Of a DNA stretch of 64,000 bases, positions 11,283-21,681 are shown one piece after another. Position numbers and translations under genes: made by a program. Source of the stretch: Poa pratensis. Lineage: Eukaryota > Streptophyta > Magnoliopsida > Poales > Poaceae. Under the pieces are notes generated by a model, which was not told the origin of the DNA, ran no database searches, and was given only the letters and a program-made list of their open reading frames with translations. Each line of letters begins with the position of its first letter. Within the stretch, counting starts at the first letter, position 1. Location of the stretch: contig CAMZMU010000052.1 of NCBI GenBank assembly GCA_947311845.1, positions 135,772,919 to 135,836,918 on the forward strand, in the 5' to 3' direction.

Positions 11283-11894
11283 TGGGCCACCTTGACTCGC
11301 TTGTTCCAGCTGAAGAGTTGGCGTCCCTCCCTCCGGCGCTCCGCAACGACCCCGCCTACGCGGCGGACTCCCCTCACTGGGAGCAGTGGCTCAAGGACGA
11401 GCACGAGGACCGCCGCCACTCCTACTTAGCCCCGGCGCCCGGCGCCCCGCGCCGTCCAATCCGCCTACCCAGCGCTGCCCGACGCGCTGTGGTTTGAGGA
11501 GGAGGTCCCCGAGGACGACGACGACCCGGAGATGCAAGCCGTCTACGAGGCCTCCAACCGCACCCTCGTCGAGGACGAGATCAAGAGGTGGGAGAAGGTG
11601 AGGACCGCGGCCGCGGCCGCGGCCCTGATGCCGCCGCCGCCGCCGCCACTGCAGCAGCAGGAGTATGACCCGGATGAGGTCGAGCCATGGCACTACGCCA
11701 TGGAACGCGAGCAGGAGCAGGACCTTCCGCCGCCGCCTCCTCTGCCTACCGGCCTCGTTGGCCAGTCCTGGGTCTTTACCGGCGGGAGCTGGGAGGCGCC
11801 ACCGGAGCAGGAGTAGGAGGCGCCACCGCAGCAGCAGCAGGCGCCACCGGAGCATCTCTGGACCCCGCCGCCCTTCTACATCCTCGACGACTAG
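11282..11894 (+). pseudogene. Plus-strand captured ORF in CACTA A, function unknown
   Basis: An ATG at 11282 opens MGHLDSLVPAEELASLPP..., rich in acidic residues. The frame shifts near 11449 and then continues as WFEEEVPEDDDDPEM ... WEKVRTAAAAAALMPPPPPP ... WHYAMEREQEQDLPPPP. A TAG at 11814-11816 is followed by more of the same Gln/Pro-rich frame to FYILDD and a stop at 11892-11894. Codon use is strongly GC-rich at third positions, unlike the rest of the transposon. It points the opposite way to the element's own genes and occupies the place where B has Transposase_24. It may be a host gene fragment captured by the transposon. No family is recognised. Confidence 0.4.
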
Positions 11895-12290
11895 GCGGCA
11901 CCGGCACCGGCGACCCTCCCCCCTCTCTAATGTAATGGCCTTATCAATGGCCTCCCCCCTAATTATAATGAAATCGGCCCCTTTAGGCCCTAAAAATCTG
12001 TTCTTGTTTGCCAACTCCGGCGCCGGCCCCGTGGTTAGGGTCCGCCGCCGCGCGCTAGATCTGAGAGAGGGAGAGAGTAGTTGGTCGGGGGGGACGAGCT
12101 CACCGTGGGTCGGGGCGAGCTTTGCTTGCTCGGGGAGCAGGACGGCGACCCACGGTGAGGGCGGCAGCGGCGCGGGGACGAAATCCGGCAGCCTGGCGGC
12201 GCAGGGGGCGGCGTCGTCTGGAGCCCGGAGGCGGAGCGTCGATTTGCTGGACTTGGGCAAATTTTCGGCCCGAGCCACTAGAAGTAGCGC
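11895..12290. other. GC-rich filler in CACTA A
   Basis: GC-rich sequence between the captured ORF and the central hairpin array. It has open frames on both strands owing to composition, and no recognisable product. It may be the 3' part of the captured segment. Confidence 0.4.
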
Positions 12291-12296
12291 CAAAAA

Positions 12297-12456
12297 GGCC
12301 TCTAGTACCGGGCCGTGGCTCCACCCGGTACTAGAGACCCTCTAGTACCGGGCCGTGTTACCACCCGGTACTAGAGGTCCCTCAGGGCCACGAAAATTTG
12401 CGCGCCAAGCCCAGTGGACCTGTAGTACCGGGTGGTCGCACGGCCCGGTACTAGAG
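12297..12456. repeat. Central hairpin array of CACTA A
   Basis: Three consecutive inverted units: ctctagtaccgggccgtg with its inverse at 12300-12336, a second at 12340-12378, and a third at 12421-12456. They are of the same type as the terminal arrays but lie in the middle of the element, between the transposase half and the ORF2 half. CACTA B has its own hairpins in the equivalent place. Confidence 0.8.
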
Positions 12457-12835
12457 GTTTTTTTTTTAATTTTCTGGTTTCTTACTTTTTTTATATCTTT
12501 TGATTTACTTGTCTAAATTAAGTAAAAATTGCTTTCATTTTCATGTTTTCTGTTTTGGTTTAAAATGAAGTATCACATGCGCTTGGTTTTAAATTAAGTA
12601 CTACATACGCTTAATTTAAAATCAATTCAAAAATTTATAAATCAAATACTACATGCGCAGTGGATCATTTCACATCACAAAGTTTGATGCTACATCAAAA
12701 ATTTATAAATTAAGTACTACATTCCGCCACCGCCATACGCTTGATTTCATTGACATGTCTGTCTTGTCCTCCATACTATAAATTATATAAAAGTTTAATA
12801 AATTATTACACATCATGAACAACATCCCTATTTAG

Positions 12836-12962
12836 TCTTCGCTTTTTCTTTTTGTGAGACCCTTTCTTCTGATCGCTCCGTAACCATGGACAAGGGTCTG
12901 CATATAACTTGAGACTTGGGTCAGTGGTCACTTTGAAGGGCGGAATTTCATGAAATGAGAGT
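12836..12962 (-). pseudogene. TNP2 transposase C-terminal fragment (CACTA A)
   Basis: On the minus strand this encodes the end of TNP2: a HEIPPFKV-type block, then a P-W-L-R-like block and a terminal Lys-rich tail, matching the TNP2 end of CACTA B at 26945-27059. It is separated from the N-terminal part (13278-14111) by unrelated module sequence, so the middle of the gene, including the catalytic Transposase_21 region, is missing. Confidence 0.6.
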
Positions 12963-13068
12963 TTCCACCTAGAAGAAATGGGTTAATACACGAAATGGGA
13001 GTTTCCACCTAGAAGAAATGGGTTATAGCTAGGGAACCCGAATGTTTTGTGTTCGAGCGCCACTTCGA

Positions 13069-13185
13069 TCCAAGCAGCGGTAAGACGTCTCTGATGATCT
13101 ACAACCGGCCGGCAAGACATCTCTGATGATCTGCAACCGTTTGGAACGGTCGCAGGTCATCAGAGACGTCTTGCCGCTGGTTGCC
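13069..13185. repeat. Hairpin with about 30-bp arms in CACTA A
   Basis: The arm at 13111-13140 (begins ggcaagacatctctgatgat) pairs with 13146-13175 over 30 bases with three mismatched or wobble positions and a 5-base loop. A third copy, in direct orientation, lies at 13081-13110. The arms are long and nearly perfect, like precursors of microRNAs or siRNAs. It sits about 70 bp from the palindromic TATA box at 13253. Confidence 0.75.
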
Positions 13186-13252
13186 CAAAGATGCCTCTCC
13201 GAGTGACGCTGGAATGTTTTGTGTGAGTGAGTAACCTGTCTGAGGAGGGGGG

Positions 13253-13298
13253 CTATATATAGGGTACGTGTGCTTCTTTAGTCCCGGTTGGTAACCTT
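13253..13298. promoter_or_regulatory. Palindromic TATA box plus half hairpin in CACTA A
   Basis: ctatatatag at 13253-13262, preceded by a G-run and followed by 'agggt' and 'ttctttagtcccggttggt', repeats the arrangement of CACTA B at 27915-28075. The hairpin half is joined at about 13298 to TNP2 coding sequence, marking a rearrangement breakpoint. Promoter function is inferred. Confidence 0.5.
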
Positions 13299-14111
13299 GG
13301 CAGGAACCTTCTTCCTGGCGGGCATGCCCTCAACATCGCCAGGGTCATCTGCTCTGATCTTATACCGCAATGCACCGCATACCGGGCATTCATTCAAATT
13401 CTCATACTTCTCACCGCGGTAGAGGATGCAGTCATTAATGCATGCATGTATCTTCTGCACATCTAATCCTAGAGGGCAGATAATCTTCTTTGCTTCATAC
13501 GCACTCTCGGGCAATTCGTTACCAGCCGGCAGCTTGTCCTTCACTATTTTCAGTAAACTCCCAAATCCCTTGTCAGATAAACCATTCGCTGCCTTCCATT
13601 GCAATAATTCCAGTGTGGTACCGAGCTTTGTGTTGCCATCTTTGCAAGTTGGGTACAACTTTGTTTTGTGATCCTCTAACATGCGCTCCAACTTCAACTT
13701 CTCAAGTGTAGTTTCTGCTAGGGTATGTGCATCAACGATGACCCCACGTAAATCATCATGTATGATGGGATCATCTGGTACCTCTTCATCATCAGCTTCC
13801 CCTGTTGGGTTACCAACATATTCAGGGTACATGTAGTTGTCATCGTTCTCTTCTTCTTCGTTATCTTCCATCATAACCCCCTTTTCTCCGTGCTTGGTCC
13901 AACAATTATAGCCGGGCATGAAACCAGAAGTTATCAGGTGGAGGTGAATTCTGTCTGTGTTAGGGTAATCCTTCTCATTCTGACAATTCTTGCATGGACA
14001 ACACATAAAACCATTGGACACCTTGTTATCCTTAGCCACATTGAGAAAAGATTGCATGCCATCCATGTACTCTTTAGAGCGTCGGTCAGCGCACATCCAC
14101 GGATGACTCAT
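13278..14111 (-). pseudogene. TNP2 transposase N-terminal part (CACTA A)
   Basis: Starting at the ATG at 14111, directly after a ttgcag acceptor-like site, the protein begins MSHPWMCADRRSKEYMDGM. It carries the Transpos_assoc zinc-binding-like domain (residues about 3-75, with cysteines in GFMCCPCKNCQ) and a second Cys pair (NECPVCGALRYK). It matches B closely (ACINDCILYRGEKYENLN in both) until K-V-P-A-K-V, where it runs into hairpin sequence and stops after a few foreign residues. The catalytic Transposase_21 region is lost. TNP2/TNPD is the CACTA transposase that acts in the nucleus on the element ends. Confidence 0.85.
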
Positions 14112-14270
14112 CTGCAAATCACCGCTAAAACCCATTACGATAAACCAACATAATAGGAAACATATCATATTCATTAATACAAGTTCATCACATTAAAACC
14201 AAAGTATAGTAGTGACCAAATGTAATACATAGTTCTCATAAAACATAAATTAATTGAAACTAGAATACAA

Positions 14271-14757
14271 CTATCTAAAGAATTTAAATCCAACAACAAA
14301 TGCGATCAGAATCGCAACTAAGGTAACTATTGAACCAACAGCATAATGATACCAAGCCTCTTGACTAATGACATATTTTCTAATCTTTCTAAACTTCAAG
14401 CGCATTGCATCCATCTTCATCTCGTGAACAACGACGACGTCGGTAAGTTCGACCCCGTGAGCATCAACGATGTCAGCAATCTTCAAGTCCAATACCATCT
14501 TCTCTTCTAGGCATTGGAGACGAAGATCTTCACTTATATTCAATTTTGCTTTCAAATCGTTGTTTTCTTTTATAAAAAATTCTACAATAGGGTCGGCTGG
14601 AATTTCCGGTTCAACTACCTCCTAAATAAAAATATATCTATGTCAATTTGGTCGGCATGATTGTTATAAACACGAAACAAAGTAAATAGTGATAAAAATA
14701 TACCACATCCGAATCATAGACCGGACGAGGGACGACGGGGACGGATATCAAAACCAT
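14271..14757 (-). CDS. CACTA-encoded coiled-coil tail-anchored protein (A copy)
   Basis: Exon 14704-14757 (ATG at 14757, 18 codons) joins exon 14271-14621 (117 codons with stop) across a GT-AG intron to give 134 residues. The middle (about 40-105) is charged and heptad-like (LRLQCLEEK, MDAMRLKFRKIRKY). The C-terminus is a single hydrophobic segment (AVGSIVTLVAILIAFVVGF, about 113-131) ending K-F-F-R, the layout of a tail-anchored membrane protein. Exon lengths and splice sites are identical to the copy in CACTA B (23107-23591). A non-coding leader exon near 14870-14925 is also shared. No known family is recognised. It is intact although the neighbouring transposase is broken. Confidence 0.65.
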
Positions 14758-15234
14758 GACACTATACATAAAAAACATAAGAAAAGTATACAAGAAAAAT
14801 AATTATGCAATCAAATCATACAAATAATTTTGTAAAATAACAGATAAAAGAAGAGGCTCACCGAGGTGGTGCCGGTCACGGGATGGCGGGGGCTATCGAC
14901 GGCGGTGAGGACCGAGACGATACTAAAATCCACAAATAATAAATTAATTTGAGCTCAAAATACATAAAAAAATGAACTACCTAGCTTAGGCATTTCATCA
15001 AACACCTAGGTAGCACTATAAAATGAAATGAGCTAAACTTGTATGGAAATGGCTAAAATTCGGCCGCCGGGTGAAAGGATCAAGTGTTGCTAACCCTTGG
15101 AGAGATTGGTGCCGTCTATCTTGACAAATCTTGGAAAAAAAATGGGGCTACACTTGAGTTTGAGAGAGGAAACAATGGAGATGATCTTGAGAGTTCAAAA
15201 ATGGTGGCTGGCCCGGGGTGAGAGATGATATAGC

Positions 15235-15489
15235 GGGATCTCTAGTCCCGGGCTGTACCACGGCCCGGGACGAAAGGTCCACCCTCCTGTCTCCACCCTG
15301 CCGCTGACTGCCTCGGTACCGGGTGGTATCACGGCCCGGAACTAGAGGTGCCCTACAACCCGGGACCCGGCCTGCGCAGCGTCGGAGCAGCCGGCCCGGT
15401 ACTAGTTCCCTCCTCTAGTCCGGGATCGAACCACGTCCGGGAGTAGAGCCCAACACACCTCTCCACCAAAGCCCCTGTTTCCACTAGTG
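15235..15489. repeat. Subterminal repeats and TIR of CACTA A (15489 side)
   Basis: Hairpins of the type 'tctagtcccgggctgtaccacggcccgggac' are followed by the terminal inverted repeat at 15471-15489 (gcccctgtttccactagtg). The ATA target duplication follows. Confidence 0.88.
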
Positions 15490-16535
15490 ATATTTAATGA
15501 TGTTCGAAATGCTGGGAGAAGAGGATAGATGTATGTAGGTCGTGATTGTGATAGATGTAAGATTAGGTGACCCACGTCCTTGAAGGGGATGTGACACAAA
15601 GAAAACTTGGCCACGCAACGGATGTGCTATGCCCTTGGGTGTGTACGACTGTTACCCCTCAAGTAAAAACAAGTCTCTTACTCAGTTGGCAGAACAGTGC
15701 ATGTCTCGCCGGTGAGAATCTGAATCAGTATAGGGGAGGGAACACTAGCTGGCCTCTTGCTTGCAAGAGGAGAGCATATGTTGGATTCGCTGGACGGACG
15801 GTACATATTTTTGTCTCTGCGCAGGCTGCCCCAAAAGAAAAGTACTGCATTTACTTCCTCTGTTCTCCTGAATTCCTATCAGTATATATGTATATATATT
15901 ATTCACAACTCATCACGGGCGCAAGTACTCGTGCAGTCGAGCGTATGCATACGTTTGTACCTATCAGTTCATGTGATATGATACTAACTACTGACTGACG
16001 TAGTAGCAGTATATATAAAAAGAAGCGGCATGTCCTAGCTATCTGCCTTGTTGCATCATCATACTTGTCATGTGTATACATGCATACGCATGCAGGGAGT
16101 ATGTGTGCACTTCAGTACAAGGCGCAACTGCTACATATGTACCATATATATCTAACCAGCTTTCACTTACCCCACAGGATTAATACCAATTCCCCATCCA
16201 TCTATAGTGCATCTCAAGTATGTAGGGTCGACACTACTTTTGAATACGCACCCTGCTCCTCAGCTCATCTTTGTTTCATGGTTGCTATCTGGATCACATG
16301 GTGTGTTGAAAGCAAAGAAAGTCCAGTGCACGGCTGTCTCATCTGGATCGGTGACCATGTGGCATGTCTCTTGAAGTACCCGGGTGCATTGCTCTCTCAA
16401 CTGTTTGAGTTTTTGGATAAACTAGCTAGTTGGTGCAAGCAACTAGGTATGGTATTACAGCCAACAGATATCAATGTAAAGATCCAAATCATGCAAGTAA
16501 AAAATTGCAATACCCTCTCAGTCCAATTTTATTTA
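15490..16535. other. Intergenic, no gene supported
   Basis: Contains a 166-codon plus-strand ORF (16065-16565) with no recognisable motif, no codon bias and its end inside a MITE terminus, so it is not called as a gene. No repeat boundary other than the flanking elements is seen. Confidence 0.5.
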
Positions 16536-17030
16536 CTCCCTCCGGTCCGCAAAAATTGTCCCTGAATCATTACTAGCGTGGTACAAAACGTATATAGACA
16601 TGCGACACTAATTTTGAATCAGAGGAATTGTAAAATAGTTTTAGTATACATTTTATGAAGATTTTCATGTTATAATTTGTCCTCATTTCAATTTTTAAGA
16701 GGTTTTTGATCAGTCTACAAGTTATTTTATTTATATCTTCGGATATACTTAAAGTAAAACATGACCAAATGAATCTAGACATATGGACAATGTCTGGTCA
16801 TTTTTGTATACATTATATGATGATTTTCCTTGCTATAAATATCCTATTTTTTATACTAAAATAAATTCAACTGTTATTCGATCTACTTTTAGAATATTTG
16901 ATCAAGAATTCATCTTTCATTGAAGAATTAGATTGGCTGGTCGACCTTTCGGACTCTTCCTTCTAGAAAAGGAGCAAGGAGTAAGAGATTTTTTATTTAT
17001 AAATACAAAGATTACATAGTGCGGAGGGAG
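16536..17030. mobile_element. Stowaway-like (Tc1/mariner) MITE
   Basis: Starts ctccctccggtcc after TA and ends gtgcggagggag before ATA, the classic inverted end of Stowaway MITEs, which insert at TA. The 495-bp length is long for the family, so it may contain a further insertion or be a longer relative. No coding capacity. Confidence 0.6.
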
Positions 17031-17696
17031 ATATAAAAAAGGGGTTCACTCCATGGAAGCATGTGGGCCAACCATGTCAGGGCTTGGGGCTTCAAGGTCT
17101 GCCCCCCCCCCCCTAATAATGGGGTTTCTTCTTGAGGTTGAGTTATGTTTCCCTAGTTGTTTCCACCGGGGAACTAATCGCCATCATCGTATCAACGTCG
17201 AAGAAGCGCGAGGATCACAATATATAGTCATCACTAATATCACTAATCGTGTCGTAAGGGAGAAAATCCGTTCTTAACATGGAGGCCCTCCGCGCATCAG
17301 CACACCTCCAGATAGAGTATTGATGCATACAAGTGAAGACGAAGTCAAGAATAATAGAAATAGGTAAAAGCTTGAGGTGAAAAGGAGAAGAAACCCATGA
17401 AGAAGGATGAACCCACTAAGATCATTAGTGGTCATCCTTTATGGACCAAGCTCTTTAACTAGAGAAGACCAGAGTGTCCTTGTTCTTCCTTCCCCATAGG
17501 GGCCTTTTTTTGTTTCCTTGAATAGACTCTCTTGCCCCTACTTTTTTCTTCCCACCAAGGATATTTATGGTCGTTTTCACAAGGCCCTATGCCTATAAGA
17601 GGAAACCCATGGATCACATCCTGAGTTGATCAAATCGGGTTCGGGTGGATTTACTATGAACTTTGATTTCTCATAAACAACCACGACGGAAGTTGT
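17031..17696. other. Intergenic, no gene seen
   Basis: Holds a 12-base C run at 17102-17113 and otherwise unremarkable sequence. No supported gene. Confidence 0.5.
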
Positions 17697-18062
17697 CACT
17701 AGTACAGAACGACACATCGGATACCCCTCTATGGAAACGGCAGGCGTTAGGCGACGGAGAATCGCGATTTCCGCGCGGCCAGTGCGTACAAACCTGACCT
17801 GGGCCGCGGCTGGCCCGTCAACATAGGTAACGAAGAAAGTATTAACTCCGTTACCCATAGTATTGGCAACGGTCTTAATTCTGGCTCCGTTTCCGATATG
17901 TGCCTCTATAGCAAAGGAGACTTTTGGGTGTCCGTTTCCAATGTGGACACGTTCCATCTTCTTGGAATTCGAAGCGAGGCGAGTAAATGCCATGGCGTAG
18001 TGGCACCGCCCACTACTCCTTGAAAACCCCAATCCTTGCTAGCTCAAGACGCCACAGAATAT

Positions 18063-18063
<1 letters not shown>

Positions 18064-18096
<33 letters not shown>
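18064..18096. repeat. CT microsatellite
   Basis: About 16 uninterrupted CT units, followed by further ct/cgct-rich sequence to about 18122. It lies just upstream of the acidic ORF remnant in CACTA C. Confidence 0.95.
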
Positions 18097-18099
<3 letters not shown>

Positions 18100-18140
18100 T
18101 CTCTCTCTCGCTCGCTCGCTCCCTCCTACTGATTAGCGAA

Positions 18141-18527
18141 GATGCCTCGCAGCAACGACACACAGGAGCACACTGAGTCGCCGCGGGACAGTCCCCCCAT
18201 CAGCGGCAAGTCCGCTGAAGGACCGACGCCGAGACGAGCGACGACGAATACGCCAACTTCCATGATCCCACCTTGATGCTGGGCCCGTCGAAGGTTGATT
18301 CTGATGACGAGTCAACCGAAGAGGAGAAGGAGGAGGAGGACGACGAGGAGGACGAGGCGGAGGCGCCGGTCCCGAAGAAGGGAGCCCCGGCGACGGAGAA
18401 GAAAGCCGCCGCCACCGCCTCCGATATGCTGCCGCCGCCGCCACCACCTCCAATGGCCCCCAATAAGCGAGTCCGTGAGAAGGACGAGGATTGCGCGGAA
18501 GCAGGGCGCAAGAAAAACAAGAAGTAG
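18141..18527 (+). pseudogene. Acidic Lys/Glu-rich ORF remnant in CACTA C
   Basis: ATG at 18141 opens MPRSNDTQEHTESPRDSPP. The frame changes near 18230, after which a long acidic stretch (STEEEKEEEDDEEDEAEAP) runs into PPPPPPP and ends K-K-N-K-K with a stop at 18525-18527. It may be the remains of an element gene or a captured host fragment. No family is recognised, and low complexity makes identification unreliable. Confidence 0.35.
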
Positions 18528-18929
18528 CTAGTAGTAGTTCTATAAGTTCTCCAACTATAATTTACTTTATTATTATTAATATGTACTGCGTATGTAATGT
18601 AGTAATCACTAATATTAATATAAGTATCCTATAAGTGGTTTTCTCCATATAGTAGAGATTAGGAAAATATTATTCCAGAGAGTAGAAGAAATTTCACAGA
18701 GTGGTCGCGTAGGTCCCACACCTCAGTGGAAGAAACACAAAGGAAACGGTCCTTCTAAATAACTGTTTCCTATGTTTTACCTATATATATGGGCGTACAG
18801 AGCAAAACTTAACACTCGTTTCCTCACTCTGTCCCAGTATGCTAGATCTGTTCGTGGCGGCGGCTCCTGGCGTTGCGGCCATCGCCGGCGCCGTGGCGGC
18901 GCCGTCTCCGCCCAGACGACGGCTATCAC

Positions 18930-19030
18930 GGTGAGGTCTTCGCCATCTCCCCCGACACGGCGAGGTCTTCGCCATGTCCCCCGACACGGCGAGGTCTTCG
19001 CCATCTCGCCCGACATGGCGAGGTCATCGC
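18930..19030. repeat. 29-bp tandem repeats in CACTA C
   Basis: Units beginning ggtgaggtcttcgccat, ggcgaggtcttcgccat and ggcgaggtcttcgccat start at 18930, 18959 and 18988, with a decayed fourth at 19017. The spacing is exactly 29 bp each time. Confidence 0.9.
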
Positions 19031-19110
19031 TCTGTCCGCTTCCTCTGCCTCGACCACTTCCGGATCTGCTAGATCGATCCAACGGCGACGTGAAGAAGGT
19101 ATCAGATCCA

Positions 19111-19722
19111 CATCCGGTAGTTCTATCTAGATCATTTCTTGATGTAGTTAACTTGTCTATTGTGCACTTGCAACTAGTTGTAGTTTAGCTTACTTGTTGA
19201 TAGTAATTCAGTTCACATCCAGTAGTTCTATCTAGATCATTTCTTGATGTAGTTAACTTGCCTATTATGCACTTGCAACTAGTTGTAGTTTAGCTAACTT
19301 GTTGAAAGTAGTTCAGTTCACATCTGGTAGTTCTATCTAGATCATTTCTTGATGTAGTTAACTTGCCTATTGTGCACTTGCAATTAGTTGTAGTTTAGCT
19401 AACTTGTTGAAAGTAGTTCAGTTCACATCCGGTAGTTCTATCTAGATCATTTCTTGATATAGTTAACTTGCCTATTGTGCACTTGCAACTAGTTGTAGTT
19501 TAGCTAACTTGTTGAAAGTAGTTCAGTTCACATCCGGTAGTTCTATCTAGATCATTTCTTGATGTAGTTAATTTGCCTATTGTGCACTTGCAACCGGTTG
19601 TAGTTTCGCTAACTTGTTGATAGTAGTTCAGTTCACATCCGATAGTTCTATCTAGATCATTTCTTGATGTAATTAACTTGCCTATTGTGCACTTGCAACT
19701 AGTTGTAGTTTAGCTAACTAGT
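19111..19722. repeat. Six-copy tandem array, exact 105-bp period
   Basis: Units beginning catccggtagttctatctag (with single-base variants) start at 19111, 19216, 19321, 19426, 19531 and 19636, always 105 bp apart; the last is slightly shortened. Copies differ by a few substitutions and no indels. The array lies in the middle of CACTA C and has no coding sense. Confidence 0.95.
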
Positions 19723-20007
19723 CCATGTGAAAACAAAGTCTATTTCGGTGACACTGCATAAAAAAGTCGGAGACAGAAAAAACAACGAACATTACTCAAG
19801 AGAGTAGTGTTTGTTGACTTTCCCATAATGGCCTCCAATTATATACACATGTCAGTACACACTATATACTACTGTATACTTCATATTATTGTGTTAAATT
19901 GTTCATTCTATCTAGTAGTGTCAGAACTAACATAAATCCTTATTTACATTTAGGGATATCAAGCTGTTCCCTTTTAAACTCCACCATACATATCCACCGT
20001 CGCTATT

Positions 20008-20123
20008 GTGACGTTTTGGTACACTGCATAAAATACTTTTTTAAGTAAGAGTATTTTATACAGTGTCGCCGAAATGTCACATCGGTGACGTATTAGATTA
20101 GATTTCGGTGACACTGCATAAAA
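20008..20123. repeat. Hairpin and dispersed motif in CACTA C
   Basis: gtgacgttttggtacactgc followed by ataaaatacttttt (from 20008) pairs imperfectly with aagagtattttatacagtgt followed by cgccgaaatgtcac (to about 20078). The same motif, ttcggtgacactgcataaaa, occurs again directly at about 19744 and 20104. Such repeats could be transposase-binding sites or could fold in RNA. Confidence 0.7.
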
Positions 20124-21021
20124 ACTCCAGAGCCGGTGGTGGCCTCCATGGAAAGTATGATCGTTGTCAGGCATCCTATGAAGCTGCTGACATCGCAATA
20201 TCTTGTTGACAAGCCGTGTGTTGGCTGCTCCGGTTCATCAATAAGAGCCACCTCAAGACATAGGTAAGATATCGTTTCAGTTTGCTTAAATTCATAGTGT
20301 ATTTGTTTTAGCATATGTATTTAACAATTGTAACTCTATTTACTAATGTATAGGGTCCAAAGCTTCAACATCATTCTCTCAAGAAGTTGAGATAAGAAGA
20401 GATTGCTAGAGTGACACCTGCGAGGATTGTGGAAAAGGATGTAGGGAAGAAATCATATATTCTTTCCGTCCTTTGACATGATAGGCTTAGTATAGATGAA
20501 ATCTGTTATCGTTTTACCTCTTATGTTTGTCACATCTTGTGATGCAATTGTAAAGGTGAAATTGTGATGGAAATGTAAAGTTACATTATGATATGAATGA
20601 AATCTGTTACCGTTTTAGTATTTGAGCTTGTGCTGTGAGATTTTAAGTATCTAGTGGCATTTGTAAACGTGGCATCATGTAACCGAAATATGAGAAATAC
20701 TCAGTGCAAACGGGTGGATGGCAAACTCCGTATCTGATGAAGGAAAACTAAGAAACGGAGGTCTGCGCACAACCGTTGCCAAATGGAGACCTCATCGGAA
20801 ACGGTTTTTGGCCTCCGTTACCGATGAAGGCCTTCACATCAGTGACAGAGGCGGGGACACGGACCCTTTCTCCGTTGCCGAAGGGGTTTTTGGCCCGTTT
20901 CCGATGTGTCGTTCTGTACTAGTGTGTTTTGTGTCATTGGGTTCCCTTGATGCATCATCGGGTTGTCACTTTTGTCTATCAGAGGTCTATCAATGGGATT
21001 AGGCATCTCACTTGTCCACGA

Positions 21022-21110
21022 GACATGGCTGAACTCAGTTAACAAAAATATTGTGCCCTCTATCTAACGTGGACACGGCTGAACTCAGTTAAGTAAAATA
21101 TTGTGTCCCC
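21022..21110. repeat. 50-bp tandem duplication
   Basis: gacatggctgaactcagtta at 21022 is repeated as gacacggctgaactcagtta at 21072, with the following atattgtg-cccc also duplicated. Otherwise 20925-21681 shows no gene. Confidence 0.8.
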
Positions 21111-21681
21111 CATGCAAGTATATCCGACGTCCGGAATGGTCATTGGGCACGCCATTTACGTTACTTCATTGTCCCATATATACTCTTTCTGTTTTTACAA
21201 TAACATCAAGCACCATATCCATATTCGTTTGATGTCCTCCATTCGCAGTTGGTTTAGAACGGACTGTGTAATCACTTTTCGATGTCCTTTCTTATGGTTG
21301 ATTGATATCGTGTATTTATTGTGTGAATTATTTATGTGGTAAATCATTATGCCCATGATAATTCTTATATTTTTGAATTGTGAGTAGTTTAATTATTTCT
21401 TGAGGACATGGGAGAACTCATGGATGGTTTCACAGAAAGTTGTATTGAATTATGGTTTACTTTATTTTTTGTGTTGTAATTCTCAAAATGTAATGTGCGA
21501 ACATTGAGTAGATGTTATTCACCATCTATGGTCTTAAAGGAGATCAATGCGTTGTGATGAATTGAGGATAGAATAACAAAGTGGCAAGAATTTTTTCTCA
21601 AATCTTGAATTCATTACATAGGGAAGTAATGAGGTCCCCAAAACCTAAAGCAAACGCTGCAACTTTCTACGTAACTAGATA

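Larger units (their letters stand above)
8821..15489 (-). mobile_element. Complete CACTA (En/Spm) transposon A
   Basis: The left end CACTAGTGGAAACAGGG at 8821 is matched by its inverse ending at 15489, and the 3-bp target duplication ATA occurs at 8818-8820 and 15490-15492. Length is 6669 bp. Genes lie on the minus strand: a small coiled-coil/membrane gene, a disrupted TNP2 transposase, and an ORF with DUF8039 and Ulp1-like regions. Arrays of 'ctctagtaccgggt...acccggtactagag' hairpins sit at both ends and in the middle. Because the transposase has lost its central domain, the element is non-autonomous now. It is inserted 382 bp downstream of the WRKY stop. Confidence 0.92.
17697..20924. mobile_element. 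Non-autonomous CACTA transposon C
   Basis: Left end CACTAGTACAGAACGACACA (and on to tcgga) at 17697 is matched by its inverse ending at 20924, a TIR of about 25 bp, with the 3-bp target duplication TGT at 17694-17696 and 20925-20927. Length is 3228 bp. No transposase is present. The interior holds a CT microsatellite, a broken acidic ORF, 29-bp and 105-bp tandem arrays, and a hairpin. Subterminal regions repeat variants of 'ccgtttccgat' and 'ccgttgcc', probably transposase-binding sites. It would depend on a transposase supplied elsewhere. Confidence 0.92.

Noticed and set aside
11391..12293. 300-codon minus-strand ORF in CACTA A
   Set aside because: Antisense shadow of the captured plus-strand frame and GC-rich filler; no recognisable domain.
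12278..12296. Possible CACTA terminus 'cactagaagtagcgcc' in the middle of CACTA A
   Set aside because: No matching inverse end and no 3-bp duplication; the neighbouring hairpins fit the central array that CACTA B also has.
16065..16565. 166-codon plus-strand ORF
   Set aside because: No motif, no codon bias, and it runs into the MITE terminus. Treated as chance.
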